A stretch of 64,000 nt of DNA from Whalleya microplaca (GCA_022497155.1 MU385762.1:1-64000), one strand, 5' to 3'. Shown: positions 47,083 through 59,561, counted from the stretch's first letter. Program-made: numbers and translations. The notes: generated by a model not told the origin, from the sequence alone.

Positions 47083-48622
47083 TCATTTCCGCCAGGTCAC
47101 ATTCTTAGTCCTTAGCCACTCTGACAGCCCGACTTCTGTGTTGAATCTTCCATACCCACTGGATTTGCATCCTCCGTGGGGAAGCACGCTTTCATCGTGA
47201 ATAGACATGTTGTTGATGTGTACCGACCCTGCCTCAATGTCATGAGCGAGACGTAGACCACGTCTCAGGTCTTCTGTGAATACTGCCGAGAAGAGCCCGT
47301 ATTTGGTGTCGTTCACAATAGAAATGGCTTCTTCTTCAGTGCTCACTTCAAACAGACTGGCAGTTGGTCCAAAATTTTCACACTTATAGATATCCATGTC
47401 CGGCGTTACGCCGCTTAGGATTGTAGGCTGAAATCGATTTGCTGGATTTGATGAATCGGCCGAATTGATATCGATTTGAGTCATTGAGGCGCCCTTGTTT
47501 TTGGCATCCTTAAGGAGCTGCTGCACTTTGTCAACGCCGTTGACGTTTATCATGAGCGTTAACTCGTCCTTTGATGGGAAGACTGTTGGAATTGCGGCCA
47601 AAAGCTTCTTCTCAAATTCCTGGCGCACGGTTTTATGGACGATAACCCGCTCCGTGGACATGCAACATTGCCCTGCGTACATGAATGCACCAGCAACCGT
47701 GCACTTCGCGGCCATATCCAGATCCGCGTCATCCCATACTATTGTAGAGCCTTGACCGCCCAATTCTAGGACGACCGGTTTCAGGTTCTCGGCGGCGAGT
47801 GTTGCAACGATCCGGCCAACTGCGGTACTTCCAGTGAAAGTGATCTTTTTCACTTCGGGATGGCTGATGACCGCCTGAGTAACTGAACTTGCAAGCGGTG
47901 GGTTAGTCGAGATGAAGTTCAGTACGCCTTTGGGCAGTCCAGCCTGTTGCAACACAGACACGATAGCCCAGAGACACCTGGGGGACAGTTCAGAGCCTTT
48001 CAGTACGACCGTATTACCAGCGGCAATGGGAAGTATGATGGCCCGCATTCCTAAAATATAAGGAGAGTTCCTAGAATGAATTAGCTATGTGTATCGTAAT
48101 TTTTTTTCTCCAACACTGATTCTAATCAGTGAACATAGATTGAGGTATGAACATAAACCAGGATCTCAAAACTTACCAAGGAACAACAGCAAATACGACA
48201 CCGTAAGGTTCCTTAAATATCATGGCACTCCGCTCGGGATCTGAACATGTTGGCACGGTGCCGACAATGCTACTGACGCGGCCCGCAATGTCTCTCAGGA
48301 GATCAACTGCGTTGTTCAGGCTGAACGCGATCCACCCTTCAGAGGAGCCAGTCTCAATCGTCATATACTCAGAAAGTTCCTTCCACCTTTTCTCCATAAT
48401 CTCTGCCGCTTTTAGAAATATGTCACGCCGGAAGGAAGGTAGCGAATTTCGCCATTTAGCTAAAGCTATCGCACTAGCTTCCACTGCTGCTATGGCATCT
48501 TCTGGGGTGGCTGCAACACTTCGGTGGCATACCTGGCCATTGCTAGGGTTTACCACTTCAAATAAGTTTGGAGTATGGCGCTCCTCATCATTAATTATGA
48601 TAGGCACCGTGTAGTCTGACAT
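47083..48622 (-). CDS. NAD(P)-dependent aldehyde dehydrogenase
   Basis: Two exons on the minus strand (48622-48177, 48070-47083; 106-nt intron) encode 477 aa, normal for the ALDH superfamily. The join restores VVPWNSPYILGMRAI. Catalytic features: VLELGGQ with the general-base Glu251, and GQCCMS with nucleophile Cys285. KITFTGSTAVGR, a Rossmann contact, and the C-terminal FGPTA and GYGRFNTE motifs are also present. The overall pattern resembles salicylaldehyde/vanillin-type dehydrogenases, which oxidise aromatic aldehydes to acids; this substrate suggestion is an inference. The gene is convergent with the 2-hydroxyacid dehydrogenase across a 3-kb repeat-bearing spacer. Confidence 0.92.
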
Positions 48623-50898
48623 TGCGTACGAACTTCCGGCTAATGAAGAGTTTTTACTGCAATGGGATATAAAGAGTAGAAATCTGATATGTAGTCTAGT
48701 GCCTTGTGCTTGGGAGAATCATCAATGTTATATAAAGTCCATGCAACCCTTGGAGAATTAGTCCATATGTCATTCTTGGTGACGCCACAGACTAAGGTAG
48801 ATTGGATCACATCTGGTTGTTGTGTAACCCCCTCTTGATCAAATCAAGGTCGCTGCAGCAATCTTACTTTTTCCATATTCAGGTGATATTGTGCGAGCCA
48901 TTAAGAATCAACTGTAAGCTTTACTTCTTGTACGAAGTCAGCTAGTCATCGATGAAGTTCGCTTTCAACAAAAAGTTGAGTTTCATAGTTGTACATGTTT
49001 CGAGTGGTTCATTTATATTATACATCATGTAACCTTGTACTTGGAGAAGGTTACCGAGCCACGTTTATGCTCCTACTATTTACGGGTGGACCTGATGTCT
49101 CTGAGAAACAAGACACCTTGAGTTCGTAGAATGTTGAATATGGCTAAGGAGAGCCGACGACAGGGGACAACGAGCGATTTTCATTTAAGTAACCCGTGGT
49201 ACAGCATTAGCTCCTTTTTGCTCTGTTTACCAGCCCAATCATGGCTGGATCTGTTAGACACGTTACTACCGAACGTGGACGCCCGCGGCTCGGTGACTAA
49301 CTTAACTTGCCCAAAAGCCGGTCCGTATAACGGTTCATTTCGTGATAGTGGCCACGACATGTGAGACGCCACTACGTAGCTAAGTCTCTGTGTAACACGA
49401 AGCCTACGAATAAGGAGCCACGATAAATTCAGCATTGTTGGGTTTGGGCTGGTCACATACCTATCAAATATAGAACCAAACTAGAAATATCCGATGGGTG
49501 CCTATTCATCCAGTCAAGGCTGCTAGTGTACGTCGGGATGGTTGTTCAGCTTTCAGTGCCCTCTTGTACCAAACCCCATTAGAAGTTGGGCTACTCAAAG
49601 CCAGTGAGCCATGGTGTGCTACTACAATAGTAAGATCAGATATGAAGTATGTCACGTGTGTGGATAGTCTTAGTTCAAGGTCTGAAGATGCAACGACATC
49701 ATATAAGAATTTAATTTTTAAGATAGAATGACAAGTATCCAGGGTGGAATTTCAGTTCAAGGCCGTAGACTTTAGAAGAGCCACTTTTATTAGCATTATG
49801 AGACTACAATATGGCCACTGGACAACGAATAGGCACCTCAGGGCGATCAAGGAGTATGAACGCAACATTGTTATCTTCAAAATCATTTGTCTCCCTCAGT
49901 CTATAATATTACATATCTTGATGTCCCCTTGATGGCGATATAAGTATCTATCCATATTAAGTAATACGTAATTTAGGTAGCAATGATGCCATCAGAGAAC
50001 TTCTTGGAGTGCCTCTCTGCTCTCTATCTCTATTGCCGCGCCCACACCCGTTTGATATCATCTAGGTAAGCACTTACGAAATGACTTCAATGTTACCCCA
50101 CAACCCCCCCAGAACATGGGGCCCAAGATATCAGATATGCGATATCGAACTGGTGGTGGGTGTCTGCTGACTCTCACTACGGCCGGGTCTAGGCCCATGT
50201 TTCCAATAGAGCAATAAAAAGCAAAAAGAATGACTGAATAGCCCTCATGCATAAGTAAGCGTCTACATCAAAATACCAGAATCAATATATTGATTTTTCG
50301 GCTATCGGATTAAAGATAGATTCAGGTTTTATTGTCTATCTAAAAGGAGAGCAGGTAAAGGTCACGTGATCAAAGGGGTGCTAAAAGGAGGATTGAAAGG
50401 ATGCTGTGAATACCGTGGAGCACTTAGATTCAGTGTTGTTTGCATGTGATTTGCTTGTAATCACGAGTAGCCTCCTGTGCCATGTTCGTAGCTATGATAT
50501 AGTCAATTCAACCGCCGATTTTTCTGATATAAGGTAATCAACTGCTTTGAAATATCAGCGTATGGGCACAAATTCTAATCTTGACGTAGGCTAACAGCTC
50601 GTTCAGTGCAAAGACATAAAGTATCAAGATTGACTTAGATATTGTATATTGCTTCGAATGAAATTCAAATGATTTAAAGTGGTAGGGAGAGCAGCGTAGG
50701 TGCATTGAAGTAGTTGGAAAGACTCAGGCGGTGTGGTGCATAGCTAGAATGCTCAACGATTAGATATCTAAATGACTGAATACTTGCTTCCTTACACTTC
50801 CCGTCAAGCTTCCAGTCTTATCTGTTACGAGGAAAAATGGGATACGCAATGCATGAAAAGCAGCTGCACTACTGGCTTCAGCGAGAAAATCGTCGTCC

Positions 50899-51052
50899 TG
50901 TCAACATGGGACAAAGTAATGAGGAGCATAGTGACTTGAGGGTGAAAGGTGAAGCGATGGGAATGTGGTAGAGGCCCTTATATATATATGGATAGGCGGC
51001 CGGGCATACGTAGGCCCGTACCACCCTCAGCCTTATAGGGCGTATCTCAACA
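50899..51052 (-). mobile_element. Solo LTR, family A (copy 3, inverted)
   Basis: On the minus strand it runs from tgttgagatacgccctat to catgttgaca, with TATA-like tatatatataagggcc. About 154 bp. Ends are TG...CA but the 5-bp flanks do not match. Confidence 0.72.
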
Positions 51053-51891
51053 GATATGCGTTCTTATGTGTAGATGTCTGCATATCTGACAGCCGGAGAA
51101 ACTAACTACCTGGCTGACCGACTAAGCTGACATACCCAGATAACAATGCTGTAAAACTCTCAACATGAAACTTTCCCTATGCTCAACCCATTCAACATTA
51201 CCATGAAACATGAGTTGAAAGCATACCGAAAATACCACTAGAATCATACCCTCCTTGTAAGAATTGGCCAATGAATAGCATAGCCGGAGTGACAAAGACT
51301 GAAGTCACACGGCCCCATAGTCTCACACCTTGCCCGTTTTTAGGGGTGAGCCAGAGTCCCGGATAAAGTGTGTGACCAGAGATGACTACAAACGGAAGTC
51401 AACCAACGGTAAATCATTGTACTATCTCCTAAAACGTACTCAAAAGTCATAAGGATCCCTGATTGCGACGCCACAGTCTCCTTAGAGTCAGCGCTAAATC
51501 CTTCCCTCTTCACGGCACGGTTGTGGGGGCTGTCTAAGGGTTGGCTAACGAGCTTTTCGTCCATCAAGCTGATACACATGTCGACATGCGAAAACATCGG
51601 CCAATGACTGTTTAGGCATCGAGGCGATATAATTCGCCATAATTTGCATGTTTAGATTCCCTCTACCAAGGTTGATCAGTTGGCGGCGGTAATTGAGTCA
51701 TACGCCGCGATGGACCCCATAATATGAGATACTCATTCAGCTCACGAAACGAGCTGAGCAGCTGAAATATTCGTGGCGTTTTTATGCATCATTGGATAGA
51801 CATCGCCGCAGGATCGCCATGTTCCTGCGTGTTGAGTGAAAATCTCCCCTGGGGCGGTAATACTGACCGGAGTTACTCACCAGCCGTGATA

Positions 51892-51897
51892 TATAAA
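51892..51897 (+). promoter_or_regulatory. TATA box upstream of the SMP-30-like gene
   Basis: TATAAA 94 bp before the ATG at 51991, a good distance for a fungal core promoter. Confidence 0.45.
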
Positions 51898-51990
51898 TGC
51901 ATCGACTCGACATGGTGAAAATGCACTCGTAGGATCGCTATTGTCATCATTGCCGCATCTGTGACGAACACATTGACGCAGTACGCAACA

Positions 51991-53184
51991 ATGTTTCTCA
52001 AGGTGCAATGTCTCCTGGCCCTCGCTGGCAATCTCTTGCTGGCCAACGCGAGCCCGTTGAATACGACTCGCGCAGATGGTCTACCTCTCCCATCGAAGAC
52101 AATATTTCAGTTCAATGAGACGGGGACATGGTTGGAGAACGTGGCCGTCCGTCCGAACGGGGACCTTCTCATGTCAATGTTGACGCCGCACTCCTCGCTT
52201 TACACGCTCAAACGGCCATATTCATCTTCGCCCGAAGCTTCCCTAGTCCACACCTTTGACGGCGCGAATGGGCTGGGAGGAATCACTGAGATAAGTCCGG
52301 ACACGTTCGCGGTCATCGCGGGTCAATACAGTGGTGCCGGATCGCCGGTCCCGGGCACTTACGCCATCTGGGAGGTGTCGTTTCGGAACTCTACTCATTC
52401 CGTTCGCAAGATTACCGATATTCCGGAAGCCGGCTTGGCCAATGGAATCGCCACGGTGCCAACCTACGGCGGAAAGGTGGTCCTCATCTCAGACAGTTTC
52501 TTGGGATCACTCTGGCGTCTTGACACGCAGACCGGTCGCTATGAATCGGTGATGAAGGTCACTGAAATGGGGGTTAAAGACGGGGCAGAGTTTCCTATTG
52601 GTAGTAAGTGGCACGCAAAGTGATATGTTACTCCTTACACTCTGGTGCATGAGCAATAACCTCCTATCTCGCCGCGTCTCATAACCTCAAAGCTCCCGAT
52701 ATCTCGCCAAACCGCTAGGGATTAAAAGCAAGTGCTAACTCTGAATATCGCAGTCAATGGTGTCAAAGTTCGAGACGGGTATGTGTACTGGACTAACTCA
52801 GCCCTCGTTGAGATCTTCCGGACCCGTATCGACGGGAGAGGCTATCCAGTGTCAAACACCACTGTAGAGAAGATTGCTACTATCGACGCACCCATGCTAG
52901 ACGACTTTGCCATCGACAAGAGCGGGCTGTTGTGGGTTGCCACCAATGCAGGAGACACAGTTGACATTGTCAGGCCCAATGGATCGTACAAGGCTGCCGT
53001 CGGTAGTGCTAAGGAGTTTACGGTAGCTGGGGACACTGCCGTTGCGTTTGGCAGGACGTTGAGGGACAAGGATATCTTGTACGCGGTGACCTGCGGTGCG
53101 CTCTCGGCTCCCATCAACAACCGGTCCGAGCCGGCAAAGGTTGTCGCTGTTGATACGACTAGATTTAGTAGGAAATTGTTTTAA
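51991..53184 (+). CDS. Secreted SMP-30/gluconolactonase-like beta-propeller protein
   Basis: Two exons (51991-52603, 52754-53184; 150-nt intron, phase 1) encode 347 aa. MFLKVQCLLALAGNLLLANAS is a signal peptide. The repeating strands LENVAVRPNGDLLMSML, GLANGIATVP, GGKVVLISDSFLGSLWRLD, GINGVKVRDGYVYWTNS and DDFAIDKSGLLWVATN are characteristic of six-bladed SMP-30-type propellers. Family members are metal-dependent lactonases or related hydrolases, and in fungi are often secreted and linked to secondary metabolism. The junction was fixed by the conserved GINGVKVRDGYVYWTN, which only forms with donor gtaagt at 52604. The substrate is unknown. Confidence 0.88.
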
Positions 53185-53865
53185 TGTCAGTTTAATGAGG
53201 GTTCGAGGCCATGGCTCTAGTACTTGTCTCTCTGCTTCCTACTTGTGTTGCTGTGAACAATCGCTGGGCGATTATCGCCCGGCAAGGGCTTAGTATTAGT
53301 GTAGGGGTCGATTGCTGTCACGAAATTGAGGCCTGAGATACATATACCGTTTTCAATTTTAAGACATTCTTCGCCCAGGCTGAAATGAACATATGATTTA
53401 GTAGGTCATTCTCATAACGTTAGGATATCCATAGATGCCTCAGCATACATGTGAGGATTGAATGCGTACTTATGCACTAACGAGAATAACCTCATTAAGA
53501 TGAGATTGTTTATAAACGGTACGCGGTAATCTGTGCATATGTATTTATCCGGAGTTGCGCCCAAAACGATGATTGGTACGAGTGTACTTATAGGATGTAC
53601 CTAAGTACCTGGAGGAAAGGGAAAGAGATCAGCCGAAGAATCTCCGACCCTCGCACGTGATAGGCAGCTGGAATGGAACAACCCCACTTTCAGGACTCGC
53701 GCGTCAATTTTGGTCTTTCTCGTCCCCAGCCGCGCGCAGTCCTCAAGTCTCCAAAATTCCTGCCGATTGAGCCTTGTCGGCGGCGCACATCCAAGCTTGG
53801 TATCACCGAACGAATTCGACCTGACCATCTATTTCACCCATAGCAAATAGCAAATAACCTAAAAG
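53185..53865. other. Spacer before RSC7
   Basis: No gene or repeat noticed. The 3' part should be the RSC7 promoter. Confidence 0.55.
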
Positions 53866-55573
53866 ATGGCTCGGCGCCCCGGTCGCGCAGCCGCTAAGCG
53901 TGCCGCTGCAAAACTTGGTGAGATTTATTTCCCCTTCCCTTTTTCACTTGACATACAGCTTTTATGCCTCCTGGCAACATCGTGCAATCTGGCTAATTGC
54001 GTCCACAATTAGAGAACACTCCTAGAAATATCGAGGAGATCGAGGATGAAGCCATGCCTGATGCCGATGTCGACGTCGATGGAATTGGAGCTGGAGATGG
54101 CTCCGATGCAGACCCTCAGCCAGAGCCTGAGGAACAGGAGAACGACGAGTCCGGCGCCGAAGCTGAGGAAAACCAAGACTCGGATGTGCCGTCCGTAAAA
54201 TCGCCATCGCCGCCTCCTCAGCCAGTGCTTCGACGAAGACGTCTTGGCCGCCCTCCGAAGAATCGACCTCCTGACTGGGATACCCTACCAATCGAGCCAC
54301 CTCAACGCGATCCTAATGACCCTACTCCCAGACGACGTGGCCGTGGTGGCTGGAGAGGCAGAGGCGGGCGGAAGGGAGCTCCTTACCAGCCTACACAACA
54401 GACCATCGACAAGGAGGGCAACATGGTCGATATTATCGACGATGAGGTCGCTTTGCCGGAGGACCCCGAAGGAGAGACCAAGGTAGACAAGATGGGACGC
54501 CTGCAGGGCGGTCGCGAGTACCGTTGCCGGACATTCACCGTTGCAGGGCGCGGGGACCGTCTCTACATGTTGTCCACCGAGCCAGCCCGTTGCGTAGGCT
54601 TCAGGGATTCTTACCTTTTCTTCACGAAGCACAAGCGACTCTATAAAATCATTGTTGACGATGATGAGAAGCGCGACATGATTGACCGCGACATTATCCC
54701 TCATTCTTACAAAGGTCGTGCGATAGGAATCGTCACGGCCCGTTCAGTCTTCAGGGAGTTCGGCGCCTTAATCATTGTCGGCGGCAAGAAGATCTTTGAC
54801 GACTACGAGGTTGCCAAGGCCCGAGCGGAGGGCGTTGTCGAGGGCGAACTCGCTGACCCCAACGACAAGTTCATCGAAGGCGAGGAGTACAACAAGAACC
54901 AGTACGTCGCTTGGCACGGTGCAAGCGCTGTCTATCACTCGGGTGCACCATCTGTTCCGATGCAAAACGGTAAGATGGACATTAAGAAAAGACGAGTGAA
55001 CATTACGGATGTCAATTGGCAGCTAGAGCATGCGCGCGAGGCAAGGTATGTTAGACATGCATCAACTATTATAAATCCTGTTACTGGAACTAACGCTTTC
55101 CCAGTCGTTTTAATGCTGAAATTGGTGCTATCCGACGTCTCAACCTGTCCGGCGTCTATGACGTCCACACCAACATGATGCAGTTCCCCGCCACCATGCA
55201 GCCCACGCATGCCAAGCTCGAGCAGGTCGCAGACTCCTCCGCCCCAAGCGAGAGCGCTCGCTTCCCGCCCATGGACCTCAAGATCCCGCGCAACTTCAAG
55301 GTCCTCGACACCTACATGGAGACGCCGCCCGCCGGCATCTCGTCCGCGATCTACGAGCAGCGCGAGGTGCCCGCCTTCCTGGCCGACTTCCAGGGCCTGG
55401 GAGCCGCCTCGGGCGATGTGCTGGACGAGCTCCCGCCCGAGTGCCGCGAGGCTTTCGACAAGGCCCTCGAGCAGGAGAACGCCTGGAAGTCGAAGTGGGG
55501 CCCCGAGGCGATCACGACCCATAGGAGACAGCCGATCATCGACGCCGCTATCGTTCCTTACAGTAGAATGTAG
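53866..55573 (+). CDS. RSC7: Chromatin remodelling complex subunit Rsc7/Swp82
   Basis: Three exons (53866-53917, 54013-55045, 55105-55573) give 517 aa. The tiny first exon encodes the basic MARRPGRAAAKRAAAKL. The N-terminal part is acidic, followed by Pro/Arg-rich segments with GRPPK and GRGGWRGRGGRKG. The conserved Rsc7/Swp82 core starts near GREYRCRTFTVAGRGDRLYMLSTEPAR and includes DSYLFFTKHKRLYKI, IPHSYKGRAIGIVTARSVFREFG and, across the last junction, HAREASRFNAEIGAIRRLN...GVYDVHTNMMQFPATMQPTHAK. Rsc7 belongs to the SWI/SNF-class RSC nucleosome remodeller in the nucleus. Joins are in frame and need no correction. Confidence 0.93.
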
Positions 55574-56897
55574 GATATTCGCGTTTATCCCCGGCGGAAG
55601 AAACCACGGAGGGAAGTCAAATGACGACACTCCCATGAATTCTTTCTCGATGCGCAGAACTGTTGCTATCGTCTGCAGCAATCTGATTGCCCGCTTTTGA
55701 GTTTGGTTAGCATCCTTCAGAGTATCAGTGGATGATAGTACAATTCTTGATGGTCAGGACGGATTGATCACACAGTTCGCGCTAAACCCATCTCAGAGGT
55801 GGTTAGCCGGGGGGTGAATAAAGGAGGGAAGCAGGTAGGCAGGTGTTGCGAGTGTGGGGAAATGCCACACCGTGTAAGATTAGAGTGAAGTGCGGATGGA
55901 TACACATGGCGTTCTCGGTTCTCGGAAAGGGACAACGGCGGTTGTCTCGCCTTGCTGCTGATACCATGAGAATTAGGGTCAGGACGGCGGTTGTGGCGTT
56001 AGTTCTCTCTCTCGCTCTCGGTGGCAACTTCTATAGCCCTTCGTAGTAGATTCGGTGGCCCGGTAGCACTAAGCGGTATCAATGGCTTCGTAATAATCGA
56101 TTTATTTCGTTGCATTTGGTTGTTTCGTTTGTGTTGTCGTGTGAGAATAAGCTGTTTTGGGTAGTTTGAGCCAGGGACCATTCGCGTTTGGCCACTGGTG
56201 TGTATTGATATGTCAGGCTCAAAATAGGGGTGCTCAGTAATAAGAACAGGATTTCTTTCGGTCTAATATGAACCTGTGTAAGCATCTGGTGTTCTCCGCT
56301 GTGATACAGAAGTATTGAGACTTGTTAGCTTGAAGTTCAACTATTTAAGTGTATGTAGCATTGTACCTCTCCGACGTTGAAATGCAGGGTGAAAGATACT
56401 TGATAGACTTGGAGTCCAGCTATTCTAGAGTGGCAGATGGCCTGCTATATATACACAATGCTACTATATGACTTGTCCTGTACCAGTCCTTGGCCCTCAA
56501 TTCAACATCGAACACCCCATGAAATCCGACGCCAATATACCTAATCAACTTAGCATAGCGCGGTGAAGGTCGTGCTCAAATGATTGCTGTTGTACGGAAT
56601 CAGACAAGAGATTGCCAGCAATGAGCCACATATGGTCGTCGAGGGGAATTCGGCTATATATTTAGATACTTCTATATGTAGCGATCATTAAAACTTCCAG
56701 CACGGCTTTACCTTATAACACATTTATATAATAATTACTTTAATATATATTAACTAAGTTATTTTAAATTTTATATATAATAACTTTTTAACTTTTCACA
56801 CACTTTATTAATAGTTTTTATTATTTATTTAATTTAATTATATAATACGGTAATTAAGGCTTAATAATAAAAGGGTTAAACGTTATAACGATTGCTA
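55574..56897. other. Convergent spacer ending in an AT-rich tract
   Basis: No gene. A family-D block lies at about 56400-56510 (minus). From about 56700 to 56895 the sequence is extremely AT-rich with almost no CpG, running up to the stop codon of the MYND gene. The pattern is typical of repeat-induced point mutation, though this cannot be proven without a parent sequence. Confidence 0.55.
56400..56510 (-). repeat. Dispersed repeat, family D block 2 (second copy)
   Basis: Read on the minus strand it matches 30935-31045 (ccaaggactggtacagg ... atctgccactctagaata gctgga). Transposon remnant, class unknown. Confidence 0.6.
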
Positions 56898-58202
56898 TTA
56901 ATTTGTATCATCACTTTGAAATTCGTCGTCGGATGTCATAGCTTCCCTATTTTCTCTTGTGTGCTGCTCGGACGGCCGTTCGGACCAGGGGCCTAAATAA
57001 GCGGCATTCTCGACCGCGTAATCCAGGTATCCCCAAATCCGGTTGACACTGAGGTCGTCCAGAAGCTCTGTTGCGGTTCGCCCCTTCCTGGCTGTCTCAT
57101 CCTTCATCCAGGCGTCAATCTCAAGCTCCGAGTCACGCGCCGCGCACGCGCGTGCGTCGTTCAACATGTCCAAGACACCTTCCGTTTCCCACCATGCGGC
57201 GTACGAGTGCTGCATTGCGAGGACCATTTCTTCCCAGGAGCCGCGTGAATAATATTCGGGACTATCGCAGAGCACTTCCTCCGGCTCGAAGAGGTAGAAC
57301 ATGAAGTGCTCATTGTTTTTAACAATGGACGCGCCGATCTGGCGGGTTTGGCTCATAAGCTTCATCTCTGTCTTGAGGAGTGACGCGTGGGGTTCGTTCT
57401 GGAGTTTGGCAGATAGGGGACTCCGTACTACGTGCTGCTCGATGTGGATTTGGAGCTCGATGGGGACGTGGCGTCGGCCCAGGATCTTCCGAGTGATCTT
57501 TAGATTCCGAATATCGACGAGAAGCTTCAGCTTCAGGATCAGAAGGGCAACGAGAAAATTAAGGGACGAGTATTCTCCAACCAGAAAGTCAGGATCCTCG
57601 AGGGCGTCGGCTCCATGGAGGTTAAGATATGGCAAAGACATATCCCCCCAGTCGTAGGTACCATCGGGGTCACATGTTGCCCACCATTTGATGAAATCAT
57701 AGCATTCCTGGTCGAGATCTAATCGCAGCATAGTTGCCGGTACGGTGTCCCGGACTCCTAGGTTGTCACTCCGACATAGCCTCAGCATATCCCGCAGATG
57801 CTCGAGGCCTTCACCGACACTGTCCAGTGTCCCTAGTAGGAGCAGTTGATGAGCCAACGAGGACCGCGCTCGCATGTAGTCACGTGTGCTGAAAATGCCC
57901 CAAAAGCGACCGACGCCGGTTTCAAAGGCGTTGGCGGGAGTCATGAAGTCTGCTGTGGCATTACGGACTTTGTCGTCTTCTTGGTCGAGGTTGGCTCGAG
58001 CTTTCTTGATTTTGCTGCAGGAAGACTTATGCTCCGGTCTGTGTGCGACCTGGTGCTCGCGGCTACAGTAGCGGAACGCACGACATCCAGCGCATCGCAG
58101 GAGCGGGGAGCCAGTTGCCGGGCGTGATGGGCACAGCGGGCAACGATGGGTGAGGCACCCGACGGGGCCCTTGTACGGGGTGACGTCGGCTACAGGTGGC
58201 AT
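56898..58202 (-). CDS. MYND-type zinc finger protein
   Basis: A single exon of 434 aa with ATG at 58202. Residues 21-62 form a MYND zinc finger: C21-x2-C24, C37-x2-C40, YC46-x3-H50 Q, H58-x3-C62 (RYCSREHQVAHRPEHKSSC). The usual seventh Cys is replaced by His50. The remaining 370 residues are mainly helical, with aromatic-rich segments such as YDFIKWWATCDPDGTYDWGD, and have no named domain. MYND fingers mediate protein-protein contacts, frequently in transcriptional regulation. The 3' end abuts an extreme AT-rich tract. It is probably expressed, given the long intact frame. Confidence 0.85.
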   Translation of the reverse strand: MPPVADVTPYKGPVGCLTHRCPLCPSRPATGSPLLRCAGCRAFRYCSREHQVAHRPEHKSSCSKIKKARANLDQEDDKVRNATADFMTPANAFETGVGRFWGIFSTRDYMRARSSLAHQLLLLGTLDSVGEGLEHLRDMLRLCRSDNLGVRDTVPATMLRLDLDQECYDFIKWWATCDPDGTYDWGDMSLPYLNLHGADALEDPDFLVGEYSSLNFLVALLILKLKLLVDIRNLKITRKILGRRHVPIELQIHIEQHVVRSPLSAKLQNEPHASLLKTEMKLMSQTRQIGASIVKNNEHFMFYLFEPEEVLCDSPEYYSRGSWEEMVLAMQHSYAAWWETEGVLDMLNDARACAARDSELEIDAWMKDETARKGRTATELLDDLSVNRIWGYLDYAVENAAYLGPWSERPSEQHTRENREAMTSDDEFQSDDTN

Positions 58203-58381
58203 TGCGGCTAAGGAAGCGACGATACGATAAGGTCCAAGAGAGATTAGAAGTGCGTAGAGGGTAAACGAGACGAAGGTGCCACGGCAACCTTGGAAGTTAT
58301 ACGCATAAAGTGTTTGATACAGGGCCTCTAGGGGACCCTAATAATAAAGCTGTATTGAGGAGAGGGTACGTGAGCTGACTT
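58203..58381. other. Short spacer between MYND gene and kinase relic
   Basis: No feature seen apart from the probable MYND promoter. Confidence 0.5.
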
Positions 58382-59561
58382 ATGGCCCACTTTAAGGAGC
58401 CACTGAAACTGGTTAGTGTAGGAGGTCGGCCGACCTGTGAATTACCTCCGATTCCTCCTAAAAGAACATGTCGTGAACGTCTTAGCTGTACCAGAACTGC
58501 CCCTCGACGCTACGAAATACATGATTACGGAGTATATGCCACACGGTACCTTGGAGGGATTTAAAAGCAAAGTAGGGGAGGAAATTCCCACCCGCGTGCT
58601 CTGGGCCATATTTCTCTGTCGTAAGTCCAGGGTAGTACATTGCAGAATGTTCTATTGCGTAGGTAAGCATATATCTAGTAAGCTGACTAGTAACCTAATG
58701 GTTAGTTGCGAGAGCTTGTAAGGCTATGGCTTGGCCTACACTGCCACCAGGGCTAAGCATTAATGACAGATCTGTGCTTGCCCTGACTGATACGCCCATA
58801 CCAGATCAAGATCCCGATTCATATTCTCATGGGGATTTGCATATTAAAAATGGTACGTAAATCTTACCTGGGTAGGTTACTTGTAAATGGTCCTGAACTG
58901 TACGCTAAATCTATCTAAAACTTATGTTTGGCGATTGGGATCCAAATCGACAAGAACATTCAGTGGTCCCAGTGTTGAAAGTTATAGACTTCGAGAGATC
59001 TAGTTATTTGGAAGATGAGAACATGCCTGATGAAGATGAAATATCTAATTTTGATGAAAAATTCAACTTGCAATAATAGTCAGTGCCGGCCTCTCTAATT
59101 TGCATTGTGATACTAATTGTTATACGTCTAGTCGTACGAGCATCGGTTCATCAAACCCAGGTATGAACGCCAATGTTCTAGCTATAGGAGTCGTACGTCT
59201 TCCTTGTATGCTTAGGAGCTATATGCTCGTACGCCGATGTTAGTTGGACATAGCTAAACTAGAGCGTACTTAGATCATGGCAAACCTTCTGGGACCCTCT
59301 CAGAGGCCTGGAAGCGCCGCTATTGTTCGTGAACGGATCATCTATAATGGTACTGTCTGTGCTGATATCGACAAAGATCTTGATATCCTTATCATGAGAT
59401 GCCTAGCCGTAGATCCGGAGAATAGGCCTAAGATGGAAGCATTGCTATTGTCACTTTATCATAACACAGTCAACGTGAGGAATGAGATGTGGTACGCTAC
59501 GGGACCAAAGCAAGAAGTTGAATCGGATAGACATTTCAGATATTCCAAGAGTGCTTCTTAG
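58382..59561 (+). pseudogene. Decayed protein-kinase-like gene
   Basis: Pieces of a kinase-like fold are recognisable in order: MITEYMPHGTLEGF (hinge region); after a plausible intron (donor at 58620-58621, acceptor at 58705-58706), KAMAWPTLPPGL and SYSHGDLHIKN (catalytic loop with HGDL replacing HRD); then FGDWDPNRQEHSVVPVLKVIDFERSSYLEDENM with DFE in place of DFG; and a C-terminal LGPSQRPGSAAIVRERI...LDILIMRCLAVDPENRPKMEALL. No usable acceptor precedes the FGDW segment. The stretch 59085-59275 between DEKFNLQ-stop and MANLLG is not open in one frame. A functional multi-exon gene is therefore unlikely. Confidence 0.6.

Larger units (their letters stand above)
48623..51990. other. Divergent 3.4-kb spacer with an LTR
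   Basis: No gene recognised. It holds the inverted family-A LTR at 50899-51052 and many short frames without identifiable products (for example 49131-49364, 49498-49731, 51340-51597). TATAAA at 51892-51897 is the likely core promoter of the gene at 51991. Confidence 0.5.
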
